Notes: generated by a model not told the origin, from the sequence alone. Shown: positions 48,690 through 57,775, counted from the first letter of the stretch. The stretch: DNA of 64,000 nucleotides from DATBGO01 sp963840095 (GCA_963840095.1 CAWIXN010000001.1:124001-188000); one strand, 5' to 3'. Made by a program: numbers and translations.

Positions 48690-49058
48690 CTAGCGGCTGG
48701 TTCTGCTCCCCGTTCGGCCCGCCGCGCCGGGACTGCAGATGCTTTGCTTACCAGCGATCACGTAGACAGCTCCCCTGGTGGCTGAGGTGCAGCGTGAACT
48801 TGGCACGAACGAGCCGAGCACGACCGAGCCCACGATGGCGACCACCACAACTGGGATCAGCATGACCGGCTGAATCAGCCGCCTCTTCAGCTGCAGTAGG
48901 TGCACCACCCAGCCCTTGAGTTCTTCGACCTTCGGCATGGCCTCATGCGACGTGAGCCGCGCGAAGCTGGCGAACAACGATGTCAGGCGCGGGTCACGAG
49001 CCTGAAGGATCACTTCGATCTGGTCGAGGACCCGCTGCTGACGGGCAGGCAAACTCAT
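48690..49058 (-). CDS. DUF3040 domain membrane protein
   Basis: 122 residues. MSLPARQQRVLDQIEVILQA, then DPRLTSLFASFARLTSHEAM, is the DUF3040 N-terminus (Arg-rich helix, then D-P-x-L). A hydrophobic segment follows (PVMLIPVVVVAIVGSVVLGS). ATG 49058 follows GGAGAAG. Function unknown; common in actinobacteria. Convergent with the MarR gene. Confidence 0.82.
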   Translation of the reverse strand: MSLPARQQRVLDQIEVILQARDPRLTSLFASFARLTSHEAMPKVEELKGWVVHLLQLKRRLIQPVMLIPVVVVAIVGSVVLGSFVPSSRCTSATRGAVYVIAGKQSICSPGAAGRTGSRTSR

Positions 49059-49308
49059 CTCTTCTCCGGTCCGTTCATCCCTCGGTCTGCCGGCTGCCGA
49101 CGTCGTCAGCGCACGTCCGGGCTGGCCAGGCCACAGCGTGGCGGTGGCAGCGATTGCGGCTGCCGCTACCCCGCTAGCGGCCGTGAAACAGGCAGCCGAA
49201 GGCGATACGCGCCGGAAGCTTGAGATTACTGCCAGAAACCGTATGCCGGGGCTGGCCTTCACCATTAAGCCGCCGCTGCGGTGCTGCGTCAACTGAAGTG
49301 CGGGCCGG

Positions 49309-49333
49309 GTTTGGCTCGCTCACCGGCGGGCAG
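49309..49333 (+). promoter_or_regulatory. Candidate stress-sigma promoter (GTTT-N15-GGGCAG)
   Basis: GTTT at 49309-49312 and GGGCAG at 49328-49333, 64 bases before the start of the 251-residue protein gene. Confidence 0.5.
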
Positions 49334-49369
49334 TCGAAAGAGCTCGCTCACCGGCGGGCAGTCGAAAGA
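49314..49369. repeat. 28-bp direct duplication in the promoter region
   Basis: Two exact 28-base copies (49314-49341 and 49342-49369). The first holds the minus-10 of the candidate stress promoter, so the duplication copies GGGCAG but not GTTT. The rest of 49059-49396 contains no gene. Confidence 0.88.
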
Positions 49370-49396
49370 GATCGTTTCCGCGAAAGCAGGTGAACC

Positions 49397-50152
49397 ATGG
49401 CAGCCGTGGCCGTCATCGTCATCGTGATTGCTGTCATCGCGGTCGTCACCCTGGCGGTTGGCCTGCTGGCTGCGGCGCGCCGCCGCCGTCTGCGTCGGCG
49501 CTTCGGTCCCGAATACGACCGCCTGGTCACCGAGCGAGGCAGCAGGCAGTCGGCCGAGGCCGAGCTCGCCGGTCGGGAGCGCCGGGTTCGGAGCCTGGAT
49601 ATCCATCCGCTCGCCGATGCCGCACGGGCCAGGTACGCGGAGCAGTGGGCCGTCATCCAGGAGCGGTTCGTCGACGCGCCGGTCGATGCGGTCGCTTCGT
49701 CGCAGGCGCTGGTGACCGCCCTGATGCGGGACCGCGGTTACCCGACTGAGGACCGCGATCAGATCATGGCTGACCTATCGGTCGGGCACGCCGCGACCCT
49801 TGATCACTATCGGAGCGCCACTGAGATCAGCGGTCACGCCGCCTCGGGGGCGGCGTCCACGGAGGATCTGCGGATCGCCATGATCCACTACCGTGCGCTC
49901 TTCCGCGATCTGCTCGGTGAGGTCGCTGAGTCGGCGGGGGCAGGCACGCAGCAGCCGGACGCGGCTGGCGACCCCGCCGACGGGCCGCAGGCCCAGGCCG
50001 CCGAGAGCCTGCAGCCGGCGCCGCCGGTCCAGCCGGTTCGCGCTGAGGACCCGGTCCCGCCGGTTCGCGCTGAAGGGACCGTGGCTGACAGGAGGGCGAA
50101 CGGCTCGGTAGACCGGATGCCCAGGGAGTTAAGCGGGCCGGCCGCGCTCTGA
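49397..50152 (+). CDS. Membrane-anchored protein of unknown function
   Basis: 251 residues. One N-terminal transmembrane segment (VAVIVIVIAVIAVVTLAVGL) is followed by a basic stop-transfer (RRRRLRRRFG). A helical domain has RYAEQWAVIQERFVDAPVDA, VASSQALVTALMRDRGYP and RIAMIHYRALFRDLL; a Pro/Gln-rich tail follows. A related domain occurs in the 52986-53609 protein. ATG follows GCAGGTG. A SigB-like promoter lies upstream. It overlaps the 3' end of the BrkB gene by 24 bases, convergently. Confidence 0.75.
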   Translation: MAAVAVIVIVIAVIAVVTLAVGLLAAARRRRLRRRFGPEYDRLVTERGSRQSAEAELAGRERRVRSLDIHPLADAARARYAEQWAVIQERFVDAPVDAVASSQALVTALMRDRGYPTEDRDQIMADLSVGHAATLDHYRSATEISGHAASGAASTEDLRIAMIHYRALFRDLLGEVAESAGAGTQQPDAAGDPADGPQAQAAESLQPAPPVQPVRAEDPVPPVRAEGTVADRRANGSVDRMPRELSGPAAL

Positions 50153-51244
50153 TTCTCCTGCCGGGGGCCTGATGTCATCGCGCGTCGATTCGCTGGCCGG
50201 GGGCGCGATCTCATCGGGCGTCGTGGGTGTCTGGGTGGCAGACCTGGCGCCTGCCGGGCGGTCGGTGTACGAGACCTCGACGTGCTGTTCCTCCCGGCGC
50301 TGATTCTGCAGCGCCTGAAGCGCCATGGACGCACGGTCAGCCTCGGTCAGTGGCGGCTGGACAATCGCTCGTGGCCACAGCCGCCGCGCCAGTACGACGT
50401 TGATCTCCGCGGAATAGACGGTGATCTCAACCCCCAGGTAGATCCAGGCGATGAGACCGAGCACGGTGGCGAAGACGCCGTAAACCGAGTCGCTGCGCAG
50501 ATAGTGGTGCACCAGGAATGTGCCAAGCGCCAGCAGCAGCGTCCAGGCAATGCCGCCGGTGATCGCGCCGGGCAGGAGCTTGCGGCTCGGCACCCCCTTA
50601 GGCGTCAGGACGCGGAAGCTGATGAAATAGATGGCTACGTTCACCACCACGGCGACCAGTTCAACTCCCGCAGCGGTGGCCGGGCCGTTGTGCCCGAAAC
50701 TATCCAGGCCCGTCAGCAGCGTGGTAAGGATTACGCCCAGCCCGAGCACGGCCAGGAACGCCACGGCCCGGCCGAGGCGCTGCACATATCCCGGCCGCGC
50801 CGGGCCGGGCAGGTTCCACACCTGCGCCATCGTGAACAGCCCGGCTTGCGCTAGTCCGCTGGCGCCCCAGATCAACACGAGCAGTCCGACGATCAGCCCG
50901 ATCACGCTCGACCGCCGGAGGGAGTGAACGTTTCCTGCCAGCTGCTGGCCGATCAGCGGGAACTGCTTCGCGACGGCATCGAGCACTGCCTTTCGCACGG
51001 CCGGATCACCCGAAGCCACCAGGCCGAGGGTGGTCACCAGGACCAGAAGCAGCGGGAACAGGGAGACGAAGCTCGAGTAGGCCAGGTTGGCTACGAGCAC
51101 GCCGCCATTGTCGTCGCCATACTTCTTGACGATGCCGAACAGGAAGGCGGCCGGCTGATGCCGCTGCTGGGCCGTGTCTACCTGGCGGATTACGCGCTCG
51201 ACGGGGTTCACGTCGGCCACCGATACGGCCAGGCCTGCCACCAA
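50129..51244 (-). CDS. YihY/BrkB family membrane protein
   Basis: 371 residues. GVLVANLAYSSFVSLFPLLL, SSVIGLIVGLLVLIWGASGL, LPGAITGGIAWTLLLALGTF and FATVLGLIAWIYLGVEITVY are family hallmarks; about six transmembrane helices with a hydrophilic C-terminus (EEQHVEVSYTDRP). The start is uncertain (TTG 51244, GTG 51241 or internal GTGs). A GTTT-N15-GGGCAG promoter lies about 55 bases upstream. Function in envelope biology is not settled. Confidence 0.85.
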   Translation of the reverse strand: MVAGLAVSVADVNPVERVIRQVDTAQQRHQPAAFLFGIVKKYGDDNGGVLVANLAYSSFVSLFPLLLVLVTTLGLVASGDPAVRKAVLDAVAKQFPLIGQQLAGNVHSLRRSSVIGLIVGLLVLIWGASGLAQAGLFTMAQVWNLPGPARPGYVQRLGRAVAFLAVLGLGVILTTLLTGLDSFGHNGPATAAGVELVAVVVNVAIYFISFRVLTPKGVPSRKLLPGAITGGIAWTLLLALGTFLVHHYLRSDSVYGVFATVLGLIAWIYLGVEITVYSAEINVVLARRLWPRAIVQPPLTEADRASMALQALQNQRREEQHVEVSYTDRPAGARSATQTPTTPDEIAPPASESTRDDIRPPAGESERGRPA

Positions 51245-51296
51245 GGCGGCGGCCGCCCCGGTGGCAGAAGGACGAGGCTGTTCATCTAGGTTCGCG

Positions 51297-51321
51297 CTGC
51301 CCGATGTGACACTACGTAAAC
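51297..51321 (-). promoter_or_regulatory. Candidate stress-sigma promoter of the BrkB gene (GTTT-N15-GGGCAG)
   Basis: Read on the minus strand: GTTT at 51318-51321 and GGGCAG at 51297-51302, spacer exactly 15. Confidence 0.55.
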
Positions 51322-51403
51322 ATCATGCTCGGTCGCGCCGTGCGCCTGCCGCAGCCTGGCCGGGGGCCTTGCCACCCGGCTGCGGCCGTGGCAGTCTTTC
51401 CTT

Positions 51404-51956
51404 ATGGAAACATTTGCTGCAGGGAATGTGTCGGGGGGCGGGCTGTCGGGGCTGGATGACGGGGAGCTGCTGGGGCTGGTGCGGTCGGAGCCGGCGGGCA
51501 GCGGCCGGCGGTCGGCGGCGTGTGAGCTGCTGGTGGCGCGGCACCGGGCGCTGGTGCGGTCGTGCGTGCGGCGGTATCTGCGGAGCCCGGAGCCTGCGGA
51601 GGATCTGATGCAGGTGGGGTATGTGGGCTTGCTGAAGGCGATCAATAATTTCGATCCGGAGCTGGGCGGGTCGCTGGCGGCGTATGCGCAGCCGTGTATC
51701 TCGGGGGAGATCAAGCGGCATTTCCGGGATAAGCGGTGGCAGGTGCGGGTGGAGCGGCCGGTGCAGGAGCTGGTGCTGGAGGTGCGGGAGGCGTCGCGGG
51801 AGCTGGCGCAGCGGCTGGGGCATCTGCCGGGGGAGGCGGAGCTGGCAGATGCACGTGTCGCGGCTGCTGGCGCATGCGCTGGGGTATCTGCGGGAGCGGC
51901 TGCTGGCCGCCCCGGGGCAGCCCGCGCGCGGCGCGGGGCTGGCCGAGGCGAGCTGA
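51404..51956 (+). pseudogene. SigB/SigF-type sigma factor with internal deletion
   Basis: The first part encodes region 2 (LVARHRALVRSCVRRYLRSP, EDLMQVGYVGLLKAINNFDP, then ISGEIKRHFRDKRWQVRVER) and the start of region 3 (REASRELAQRLGHLPGEAEL). It then jumps out of frame into the last helix of region 4 (QMHVSRLLAHALGYLRERLL) ending at 51956. About 100 residues of regions 3-4 are missing; the junction lies at the shared GCAGAT near 51847-51852. Such a protein could not recognise a minus-35 element. Confidence 0.8.
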
Positions 51957-52064
51957 CCCCGGGCCCGCCACCAGGCGGCCTGGCGGCCGGCGGGACGCCC
52001 CCGCCCGCCCGCCGCCAGGACCCAGTGCGGGTCGCCGCCGGGCAGGTGGGACACGGCTCTTCGG

Positions 52065-52070
52065 TAGAGT
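52065..52070 (+). promoter_or_regulatory. Leaderless minus-10 (TAGAGT) of the nucleoside phosphorylase gene
   Basis: TAGAGT ends 6 bases before GTG 52077, with no Shine-Dalgarno in between. Confidence 0.5.
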
Positions 52071-52076
52071 CAGGCC

Positions 52077-52871
52077 GTGTCGGCGCCCAGTTACCCGAAC
52101 TTCGCAGGCAAGCACGCCGAGGAGGCGATCTTCACCGCGGCGGATTTCGCTGCGTACTTACGGCGGGTCGGTGCGCTGGAGTCCTACGAGGCTCCTACGG
52201 CTGCCGTGCTCTGCTATCAGCGCTCCCTGTACCACCATGTGCTGCGGACCGAGGGACTACAGCCTCCCGAGCGCCGAGGCGCCCTGCACGGGATCCTGCT
52301 CCTGCCGAGCACCGGCGGCAGAGTCGGGCTGCTCGGCCAGTTCGGGATCGGAGCGCCGGCCGCTGCTGCAGTCCTGGAAGACCTTGCGGCCACGGGCACG
52401 TCGGCCTTCGTATCCGTCGGCACGGCGGGAAGCTTGCAGGCAGACCTGAAAGTCGGTGATCTCGTCCTCTGCGAGGCTGCCATCCGCGATGAGGGTGTCT
52501 CGCACCATTACCTGCCCCCGGCGAAGCTGGCCACCGCGTCGGCAGGCATGAGTGCTTCGCTGGCATCAGCGATGTCGGGGGCAGGCGCCCAGTTTCGGGC
52601 CGGCACCTCATGGACCATCGATACTCCCTACCGGGAAACAGTGGCTGAGGCCCGCCGCTACCAGGCGGAAGGTGTGCTCTGCGTCGAGATGGAAGCGGCT
52701 GCGCTATTCGCGGTGGCAGAGGTCAGGGGCTTGCAAATGGCCTCGGCCTTCACCATCAGTGACTCCTTGGCCGACCTCGTCTGGAATCCCCAGTTCCTCG
52801 GGCCGCAGGTCCAAGCCGGCCTGGTCACTCTGTACGAGGCCGCGCTCGGCGCGCTGCAAGGCATCCGCTAG
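52077..52871 (+). CDS. Nucleoside phosphorylase (uridine phosphorylase-like)
   Basis: 264 residues, PNP_UDP_1 fold. GQFGIGAPAAAAVLEDLAAT and FVSVGTAGSLQADLKVGDLV line the phosphate/ribose site, and GVLCVEMEAAALFAVAEVRG holds the conserved ribose-binding Met-Glu. ISDSL near the end matches the base-binding loop. It would cleave a nucleoside with phosphate. GTG start, probably leaderless. Confidence 0.86.
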   Translation: MSAPSYPNFAGKHAEEAIFTAADFAAYLRRVGALESYEAPTAAVLCYQRSLYHHVLRTEGLQPPERRGALHGILLLPSTGGRVGLLGQFGIGAPAAAAVLEDLAATGTSAFVSVGTAGSLQADLKVGDLVLCEAAIRDEGVSHHYLPPAKLATASAGMSASLASAMSGAGAQFRAGTSWTIDTPYRETVAEARRYQAEGVLCVEMEAAALFAVAEVRGLQMASAFTISDSLADLVWNPQFLGPQVQAGLVTLYEAALGALQGIR

Positions 52872-52985
52872 GCGGCCGCACGCGTCACGCTCGTCGTGGG
52901 GGGCGGGCTGGCCCGGACTTACCTGCGGATACGGGAACCGCTGGCGATACGGGGGCAACGGCCAGCTGTCGGCCAGTGCCGCCGG

Positions 52986-53609
52986 CTAGAGCGCGACGAG
53001 CCGGTCCAGGAAGCTGCGGTACTCCCGCAGCGCGGTGCGCAGGACCTCGGTGTCGGCGTCAGAGCTTTCCCAGCTTCCGCGAAGGCTGGTGCCCCGCTCA
53101 TTGATCTCGGCGGTGAGAACGCCGATGGCCTCGGTCACCAGTTTCGCTGCCGCAGTGACGGACCGGCGCGGATCGTCCACGAAGTCAGACTGGATGGCCA
53201 GCCAGCGGTCCTGCAGCTGGGCGAGCCCCCCGGCCGGCTGAGCTACCGCAGGCGCACCGGGCGCGGCGCCCGGCCCGCTGGCCAGGCCGTCAGCGGGGGC
53301 GCCGCCCGGGGCGCCAGCGGGCGCGTCAGCCGGCGTGCCAACGGGAGCTGTGCCGGCGGGGACGCCGTCGGCTTCCTGGCCGGTTCCGGCCAGCCCGTTA
53401 CCGGCGGCCGCCCGATCCGGATAGCGGTCCGATTCGGGGGAATCGGTGACGTCGCCGTCGAGAATTACCACGTCCTCATCGGCGATTTCGTCCGCGCGAA
53501 TGACGTCGGATGGCTCGGTGCGATAGTTAGCTGCGGTTTCGTCAGTACGCCGGTCGGCAGCCGTGGCCGTGGCACGGCCCTCTGGGTCTTCAGCAGGGTA
53601 GTTATTCAT
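52986..53609 (-). CDS. Acidic/Pro-Ala-rich protein with a helical C-terminal domain, unknown function
   Basis: 207 residues, no signal peptide. The N-terminal 100 residues are disordered (Ala/Asp/Pro/Gly repeats such as PADAPAGAPGGAPADG). The C-terminal domain LQDRWLAIQSDFVDDPRRSV, TAAAKLVTEAIGVLTAEINE then LRTALREYRSFLDRL resembles the helical part of the protein at 49397-50152, so the two are likely paralogues. Function unknown. Confidence 0.7.
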   Translation of the reverse strand: MNNYPAEDPEGRATATAADRRTDETAANYRTEPSDVIRADEIADEDVVILDGDVTDSPESDRYPDRAAAGNGLAGTGQEADGVPAGTAPVGTPADAPAGAPGGAPADGLASGPGAAPGAPAVAQPAGGLAQLQDRWLAIQSDFVDDPRRSVTAAAKLVTEAIGVLTAEINERGTSLRGSWESSDADTEVLRTALREYRSFLDRLVAL

Positions 53610-53800
53610 GATCCCTCACGCTTTCGACGGTCGGTGGTGACTCCGATACCCGGGCGGAATTTCCAGCCGCCCTTCCACTACCTGCGAGCGGCGGGCCTAA
53701 ACCAGGTGCGCTCGACCGCAATGGTGCAAAGCGGCTGTGATCCGGTCCGGTGGGCTATCAAAGGCAGTTTCGCTGCGGTTCAGGAACGGCATTGCGACGT

Positions 53801-54928
53801 TCAGGAACGGCCTTTGGGCGATGGGGCGTCTTCCGCAGCCGCGGGCTCCGGCGTGGGCTCCGGCGCGGGCTCCGGCGCGGGCTCCGGCGCGGGCGCCGGT
53901 GTGGGCTGCTCATCGGGCGCATGCTTCGGGTTCAGCTCAGAGAGAGCCCGGCGCATCGCCGGCAGCCCGGCACCCCTGGGGACCTTCAAGGAGACGTACG
54001 CGGCCGCACCGGTGGGGATGGGCAGCCAGAAGTTGACCAGCCGCCATGCGAGCACGCCGAGCGTCGCGACGCTCCTGGTGAGGCCGAAGCTCACCAGCAG
54101 CACCGGGGTCACCGAGTCGATGACGCCGAGCCCGCCGGGTGTCAGCGGTATGACGCCGAGCACGTTGGCGATCCCGTAGGCGGCGAACAGTCCCACCGGA
54201 TCGGCGAAACCGCCGAAGGCGGCGATGAAGCACCACAGCGACGCGGCATCGAGCAGCCAGTTCAGTGCCGCCCAGGTCAGCGAGCGGACCAGCACGGAAC
54301 GGTCAGAGGCCAGGTCACGGAGTGACGCGCTGGCTTGGAGCAGGATCCGCTCGAGCCGGTCGGCACCGACTCCCGGGATCGGTCGGCCGATGGCCCTGAC
54401 CATGCGGGTGGCCCGTTTCCCGCCGCGGGTAATACCGAAGACCAGCGCCGCGATCAGAGCGAGGGCCACCGCGCCGACAATGGCGACCGTCACGTAGATC
54501 GGATGGAAGCCTTCCAGCGGGATGGAGATCACCAGCGCGAGCCACAGCAGCACGTTCAGCACGACCGTCGAGCCCATGCCCTTGGTCGCCATCATCACGC
54601 CCACGTCGGTGCCGTCCACGCCCTCGTTCGTGAACAGCCGAAACCCGATCCCTGCGCTGCCGACGGTCCCGGCCGGGATGACGTGCGCCACGGCGGCCGC
54701 GGACATGTCGATCCGGAAGAGCCTGGACAGGCTCAGCCGGGGCGCCCGGCCCGGCAGCAGGGCGCGGGTCAGTAGTGCGTAGCAGAACAGCGAGACGAAC
54801 TCGAGTATTACCCCGGCGGCCACCCAGGCGCCGTTGATACCCCCGAGCAGGTAGAGGTCTTTTCTCGCGCCGATGAGCTCGGGGATGACCAGGTACTCGA
54901 TGACCAGGATCAGCGCGAAAATCAGCAC
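53801..54928 (-). CDS. Lysylphosphatidylglycerol synthetase/flippase-like membrane protein (UPF0104)
   Basis: 375 residues from GTG 54928. About eight helices, with ANVLGVIPLTPGGLGVIDSV and VAHVIPAGTVGSAGIGFRLF as the family's paired re-entrant motifs. The C-terminus is Pro/Ala/Glu-rich (APEPAPEPAPEPTPEP). The open frame continues upstream through 39-bp repeats to the previous gene without an ATG or GTG, so the true start is unclear. Lies downstream of the second AI-2E gene. Confidence 0.82.
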   Translation of the reverse strand: MLIFALILVIEYLVIPELIGARKDLYLLGGINGAWVAAGVILEFVSLFCYALLTRALLPGRAPRLSLSRLFRIDMSAAAVAHVIPAGTVGSAGIGFRLFTNEGVDGTDVGVMMATKGMGSTVVLNVLLWLALVISIPLEGFHPIYVTVAIVGAVALALIAALVFGITRGGKRATRMVRAIGRPIPGVGADRLERILLQASASLRDLASDRSVLVRSLTWAALNWLLDAASLWCFIAAFGGFADPVGLFAAYGIANVLGVIPLTPGGLGVIDSVTPVLLVSFGLTRSVATLGVLAWRLVNFWLPIPTGAAAYVSLKVPRGAGLPAMRRALSELNPKHAPDEQPTPAPAPEPAPEPAPEPTPEPAAAEDAPSPKGRS

Positions 54929-54994
54929 GCCGCGTCGTACCGGGTGCTTGAAGAGCCAGCGCCAGCGACTCGGGCGCGGCTGGTGGTCCTCGTC

Positions 54995-55135
54995 GGCTTG
55001 CCTGGTGGTGCCGTTTGGCTGGCGGTTGTCGTCGGCTTGCCTGGTGGTGCCGTTTGGCTGGCGGTCTTCGCCGGCCTGCCAGGTGGTGCTGCTTGGCTGG
55101 CGGTTGTCGCCGGCCTGCCCGGCGGCGCCGTTCAG
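54995..55135. repeat. 39-bp tandem repeats before the flippase-like gene
   Basis: Three units (54995-55033, 55034-55072, 55073-55111) and a partial fourth. On the minus strand they keep the flippase frame open with a repeated 13-residue unit (QADDNRQPNGTTR type). Confidence 0.85.
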
Positions 55136-56301
55136 CTCGCGTCCAGGCGGCGGAAGGTGACCTCGTGCAGCAGCAGGCGGAGTGCGGCGGCGGCCGGGAT
55201 CGCCACCAGGGCCCCGACGATACCCATCAGCGCACCGCCGAGGAGAACGGCCACGACGGTCACGACGGCGGGCACCTCCACCGTCCGGCCCATGATCCTC
55301 GGCACGATCAGGTAGTCCTCCGCTAGCCGGTAGGCAATATAGAAACCCAGGGTAGCCAGGGCGATCGGGAACGAGACCGTGAGCGCGACCAGGGAGACAG
55401 CCGCCCCGCCTATGGTGGACCCGATGACCGGAATGAGGTCAAGCAGCGCGACCAGCAGCGACAGCAGCAGCGGATAAGGGATCCCGAAGGCCAGCAGCCA
55501 GATATAGGTACCTACCCCAGCGATCGCCGAGGTCAGGAAATTCCCGAGCACGTAGCCCCCGACCTTGGTGAGGATCTCATCGCCGATCAGAATGACGCGG
55601 GCCCGCCGGGATTGTGGGGCCAGCCGGTAGGCAAACAGCTTAATACGGGGCATGCTGGCCAGGAAATAGATGGTCAGGACGGCCACGACTAGCAGCGAGG
55701 TAGCCGCGCTGAGCACTAGTTCCCCGGCTCCGAGCACGCCGCCGATCAGCGCCGTGCCTCGGGTGGACAGCAGCTTGGACAGCCGCTGCTGGATCTGGTA
55801 ATGCGCGTTCAGCTTGCCGAGCTCGGAGTTGTGGTCCTGCAGGGAGCGCATGTAGTGGGGCAGCTGCTGGGTGAGCGCGGTGGTCTGGGCGGCCAGCGGC
55901 GGGATCGCCGAGGCCAGGAAGCCGCCGACCACGGCTACGGCGGCGAGGAGAATGACGATCACGGCCGCCGGTCGCGGCAGGCCGCGCTTGGTCAGCCAGC
56001 TGACAGCAGGATCAAGGCCTGCGGCGATGAACAGCGCCAGGCCGATCAGGACCAGCACCGAGCGTGCTCTGATCACCACCTCGACGAGCCCGTAGGTCAC
56101 AGCGACCCCCGCGGCAGCGGCCATCCCGATGAAGAACGGCGACCGCTTGTTCAGCGGCCGTCCCGGGCGGCCGAGGCCGTTGGTCTTCTCGGCGATGGCA
56201 GCGGCCGTGTCGAGCGCCTCCTGCATACGGTCCGGGGGCCCGATGCGGTCCGCGGCCTCTGGCGCGCCGTCATCTGCTGAGGACGTCACGGCTGCGGACA
56301 C
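55132..56301 (-). CDS. AI-2E family transporter (second)
   Basis: 389 residues. Eight or so helices; LFIAAGLDPAVSWLTKRGLP, VLGNFLTSAIAGVGTYIWLL and LLSLLVALLDLIPVIGSTIG are typical of the family. It is clearly distinct from the paralogue at 79-1239. A GTGT-N15-GGGCAG sequence (56370-56394, minus strand) upstream resembles the stress promoters. Substrate unknown. Confidence 0.87.
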   Translation of the reverse strand: MSAAVTSSADDGAPEAADRIGPPDRMQEALDTAAAIAEKTNGLGRPGRPLNKRSPFFIGMAAAAGVAVTYGLVEVVIRARSVLVLIGLALFIAAGLDPAVSWLTKRGLPRPAAVIVILLAAVAVVGGFLASAIPPLAAQTTALTQQLPHYMRSLQDHNSELGKLNAHYQIQQRLSKLLSTRGTALIGGVLGAGELVLSAATSLLVVAVLTIYFLASMPRIKLFAYRLAPQSRRARVILIGDEILTKVGGYVLGNFLTSAIAGVGTYIWLLAFGIPYPLLLSLLVALLDLIPVIGSTIGGAAVSLVALTVSFPIALATLGFYIAYRLAEDYLIVPRIMGRTVEVPAVVTVVAVLLGGALMGIVGALVAIPAAAALRLLLHEVTFRRLDAS

Positions 56302-56453
56302 GGGCTTCTCCTGACGGCGCTGCTGGTCCGGTGCTGACCGGCCCTAGGACGGAAATCATTCGCCCTGAGCTGCCCAGGTGCGGGCTTCTCACACATCGCC
56401 TCCGCCCGGTCGCCTCCCGCCGGGCCGCTGCGAAGGCTTCGGCCCGGGCTGCT

Positions 56454-56478
56454 GTTTAGGGGTGCCATTCCCGGGCAG
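56454..56478 (+). promoter_or_regulatory. Candidate stress-sigma promoter of the DUF1206 gene (GTTT-N15-GGGCAG)
   Basis: GTTT at 56454-56457, GGGCAG at 56473-56478, 31 bases before GTG 56509. Confidence 0.55.
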
Positions 56479-56508
56479 ATCCGGCGGATTCTTTTAGGGA
56501 GGCTCGCA

Positions 56509-57354
56509 GTGACCACGCGGATAGCACGGCGCAGAACCCGAAGTGCCAGGTACGCGGGGCGGCAAGCCGCTCACAGCCGGCTCCTGGCGATACTGGCGCG
56601 GACCGGACTTGCGGCTCGCGGGATCATGTACATAATCATCGGCTGGATTGCGATCGAGGTCGCATTCGGCCATTCAGGAAACCAGGCGGACTCGAGCGGC
56701 GCGCTGCGCGTGGTGGGCAGCAATGCGGTCGGCAAGATCGCGCTCTGGCTGCTCGTGATCGGATTCGCGGGACTGGCGCCGTGGCGCCTGACCGAGGCAA
56801 TCTATGGTGCCGCCGGGCCGGATGGGCACAAGGCCAGCAGGCGGGTGGCGGCACTGGCGCGAGCCCTGTTCTACGGGCTGTGGGCCTACGCCATCTTGAA
56901 GTACGCGATCGGGGCAGGCGCGCCGAAGTCGAGCAACTCACAGTCGAAGGACCTTACGGCCACGGTCATGGCCCACCCGGGCGGTCGCATCGTGGTGGTC
57001 CTGGCGGGGATCGGCTTCGCGATCGGAGGCGCGATCCTCGCCTTCCGCGCCTGGCGGAAGGCCTTCCTCAAGCACCTCCAGATGGCGAGCGCCAGTCCGG
57101 CTACCAGGAGCGTCGTCGAGCGAATCGGCCAGGTCGGCGGGATCGCCCGTGGCATAGTGTTCGCCGCCGCCGGGACATTCCTGTTCATCGCGGGCATCAA
57201 GGTCAATCCGGGACAGGCCAAGGGCGTCGACGCCACGCTGCGGTCCTTCGCTGCGACACCGCTGGGGCCGTGGCTGCTGGTGCTGGTCGCGGTCGGGCTG
57301 GTCGTCTTCGGTGGCTACTCGTGCTGCGAGGCCCGGTGGCGCCAGGTCCAGTAA
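56509..57354 (+). CDS. DUF1206 domain membrane protein
   Basis: 281 residues built from three similar two-helix modules: LARTGLAARGIMYIIIGWIA, ALARALFYGLWAYAILKYAI, then IGQVGGIARGIVFAAAGTFL. The repeated A-R-G pattern before each hydrophobic pair is characteristic. GTG follows GGGAGGC. Function unknown; the gene has a stress-type promoter. Confidence 0.88.
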   Translation: MTTRIARRRTRSARYAGRQAAHSRLLAILARTGLAARGIMYIIIGWIAIEVAFGHSGNQADSSGALRVVGSNAVGKIALWLLVIGFAGLAPWRLTEAIYGAAGPDGHKASRRVAALARALFYGLWAYAILKYAIGAGAPKSSNSQSKDLTATVMAHPGGRIVVVLAGIGFAIGGAILAFRAWRKAFLKHLQMASASPATRSVVERIGQVGGIARGIVFAAAGTFLFIAGIKVNPGQAKGVDATLRSFAATPLGPWLLVLVAVGLVVFGGYSCCEARWRQVQ

Positions 57355-57385
57355 GCACGCCGCCGCGCGCGGCGGATGGTGAGCG

Positions 57386-57775
57386 TTACCCGAGGGCGGC
57401 CGGCGGCCTGACCGGCCGCCCTCGGGCCGCGGCCAGGCCGGCCGCGGCCAGCGCGGTCTCGAGTACGGCATCTGTCAGCGTCGCGCGCCCGAGGGTCTGG
57501 CTGGCGGCCGTGACGCAGGCCATCGAGGCGGCGTGGGCGAGGTCGACCGCGGCACCGACGGTGAGCCGGGCCGAGCCGGGCCCGGCTCCCGCGGTCAGCG
57601 CCGCCTGGATGAGATGACGCGCACCTAGCACTCTGGCCAGGCGCCGGGCCGCAGGACCGGGCGGACGCCCCGTGCAGCGGCGGATCATCGGGCCCGGGGC
57701 GCACAGCAGGGCCGCGCCGTAGCAGGCGCGGACTGCCTGCAAGGCGTCCGGCGCGGCCGCAGCGGCTGCCTTCAC
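57386..57775 (-). CDS. Small Ala-rich protein of unknown function, coupled to an SDR
   Basis: 129 residues from GTG 57775, which overlaps the upstream SDR stop (GTGA). Contains DALQAVRACYGAALLCAPGP and VLGARHLIQAALTAGAGPGS, which may form membrane-associated helices. No family recognised. Confidence 0.6.
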   Translation of the reverse strand: MKAAAAAAPDALQAVRACYGAALLCAPGPMIRRCTGRPPGPAARRLARVLGARHLIQAALTAGAGPGSARLTVGAAVDLAHAASMACVTAASQTLGRATLTDAVLETALAAAGLAAARGRPVRPPAALG

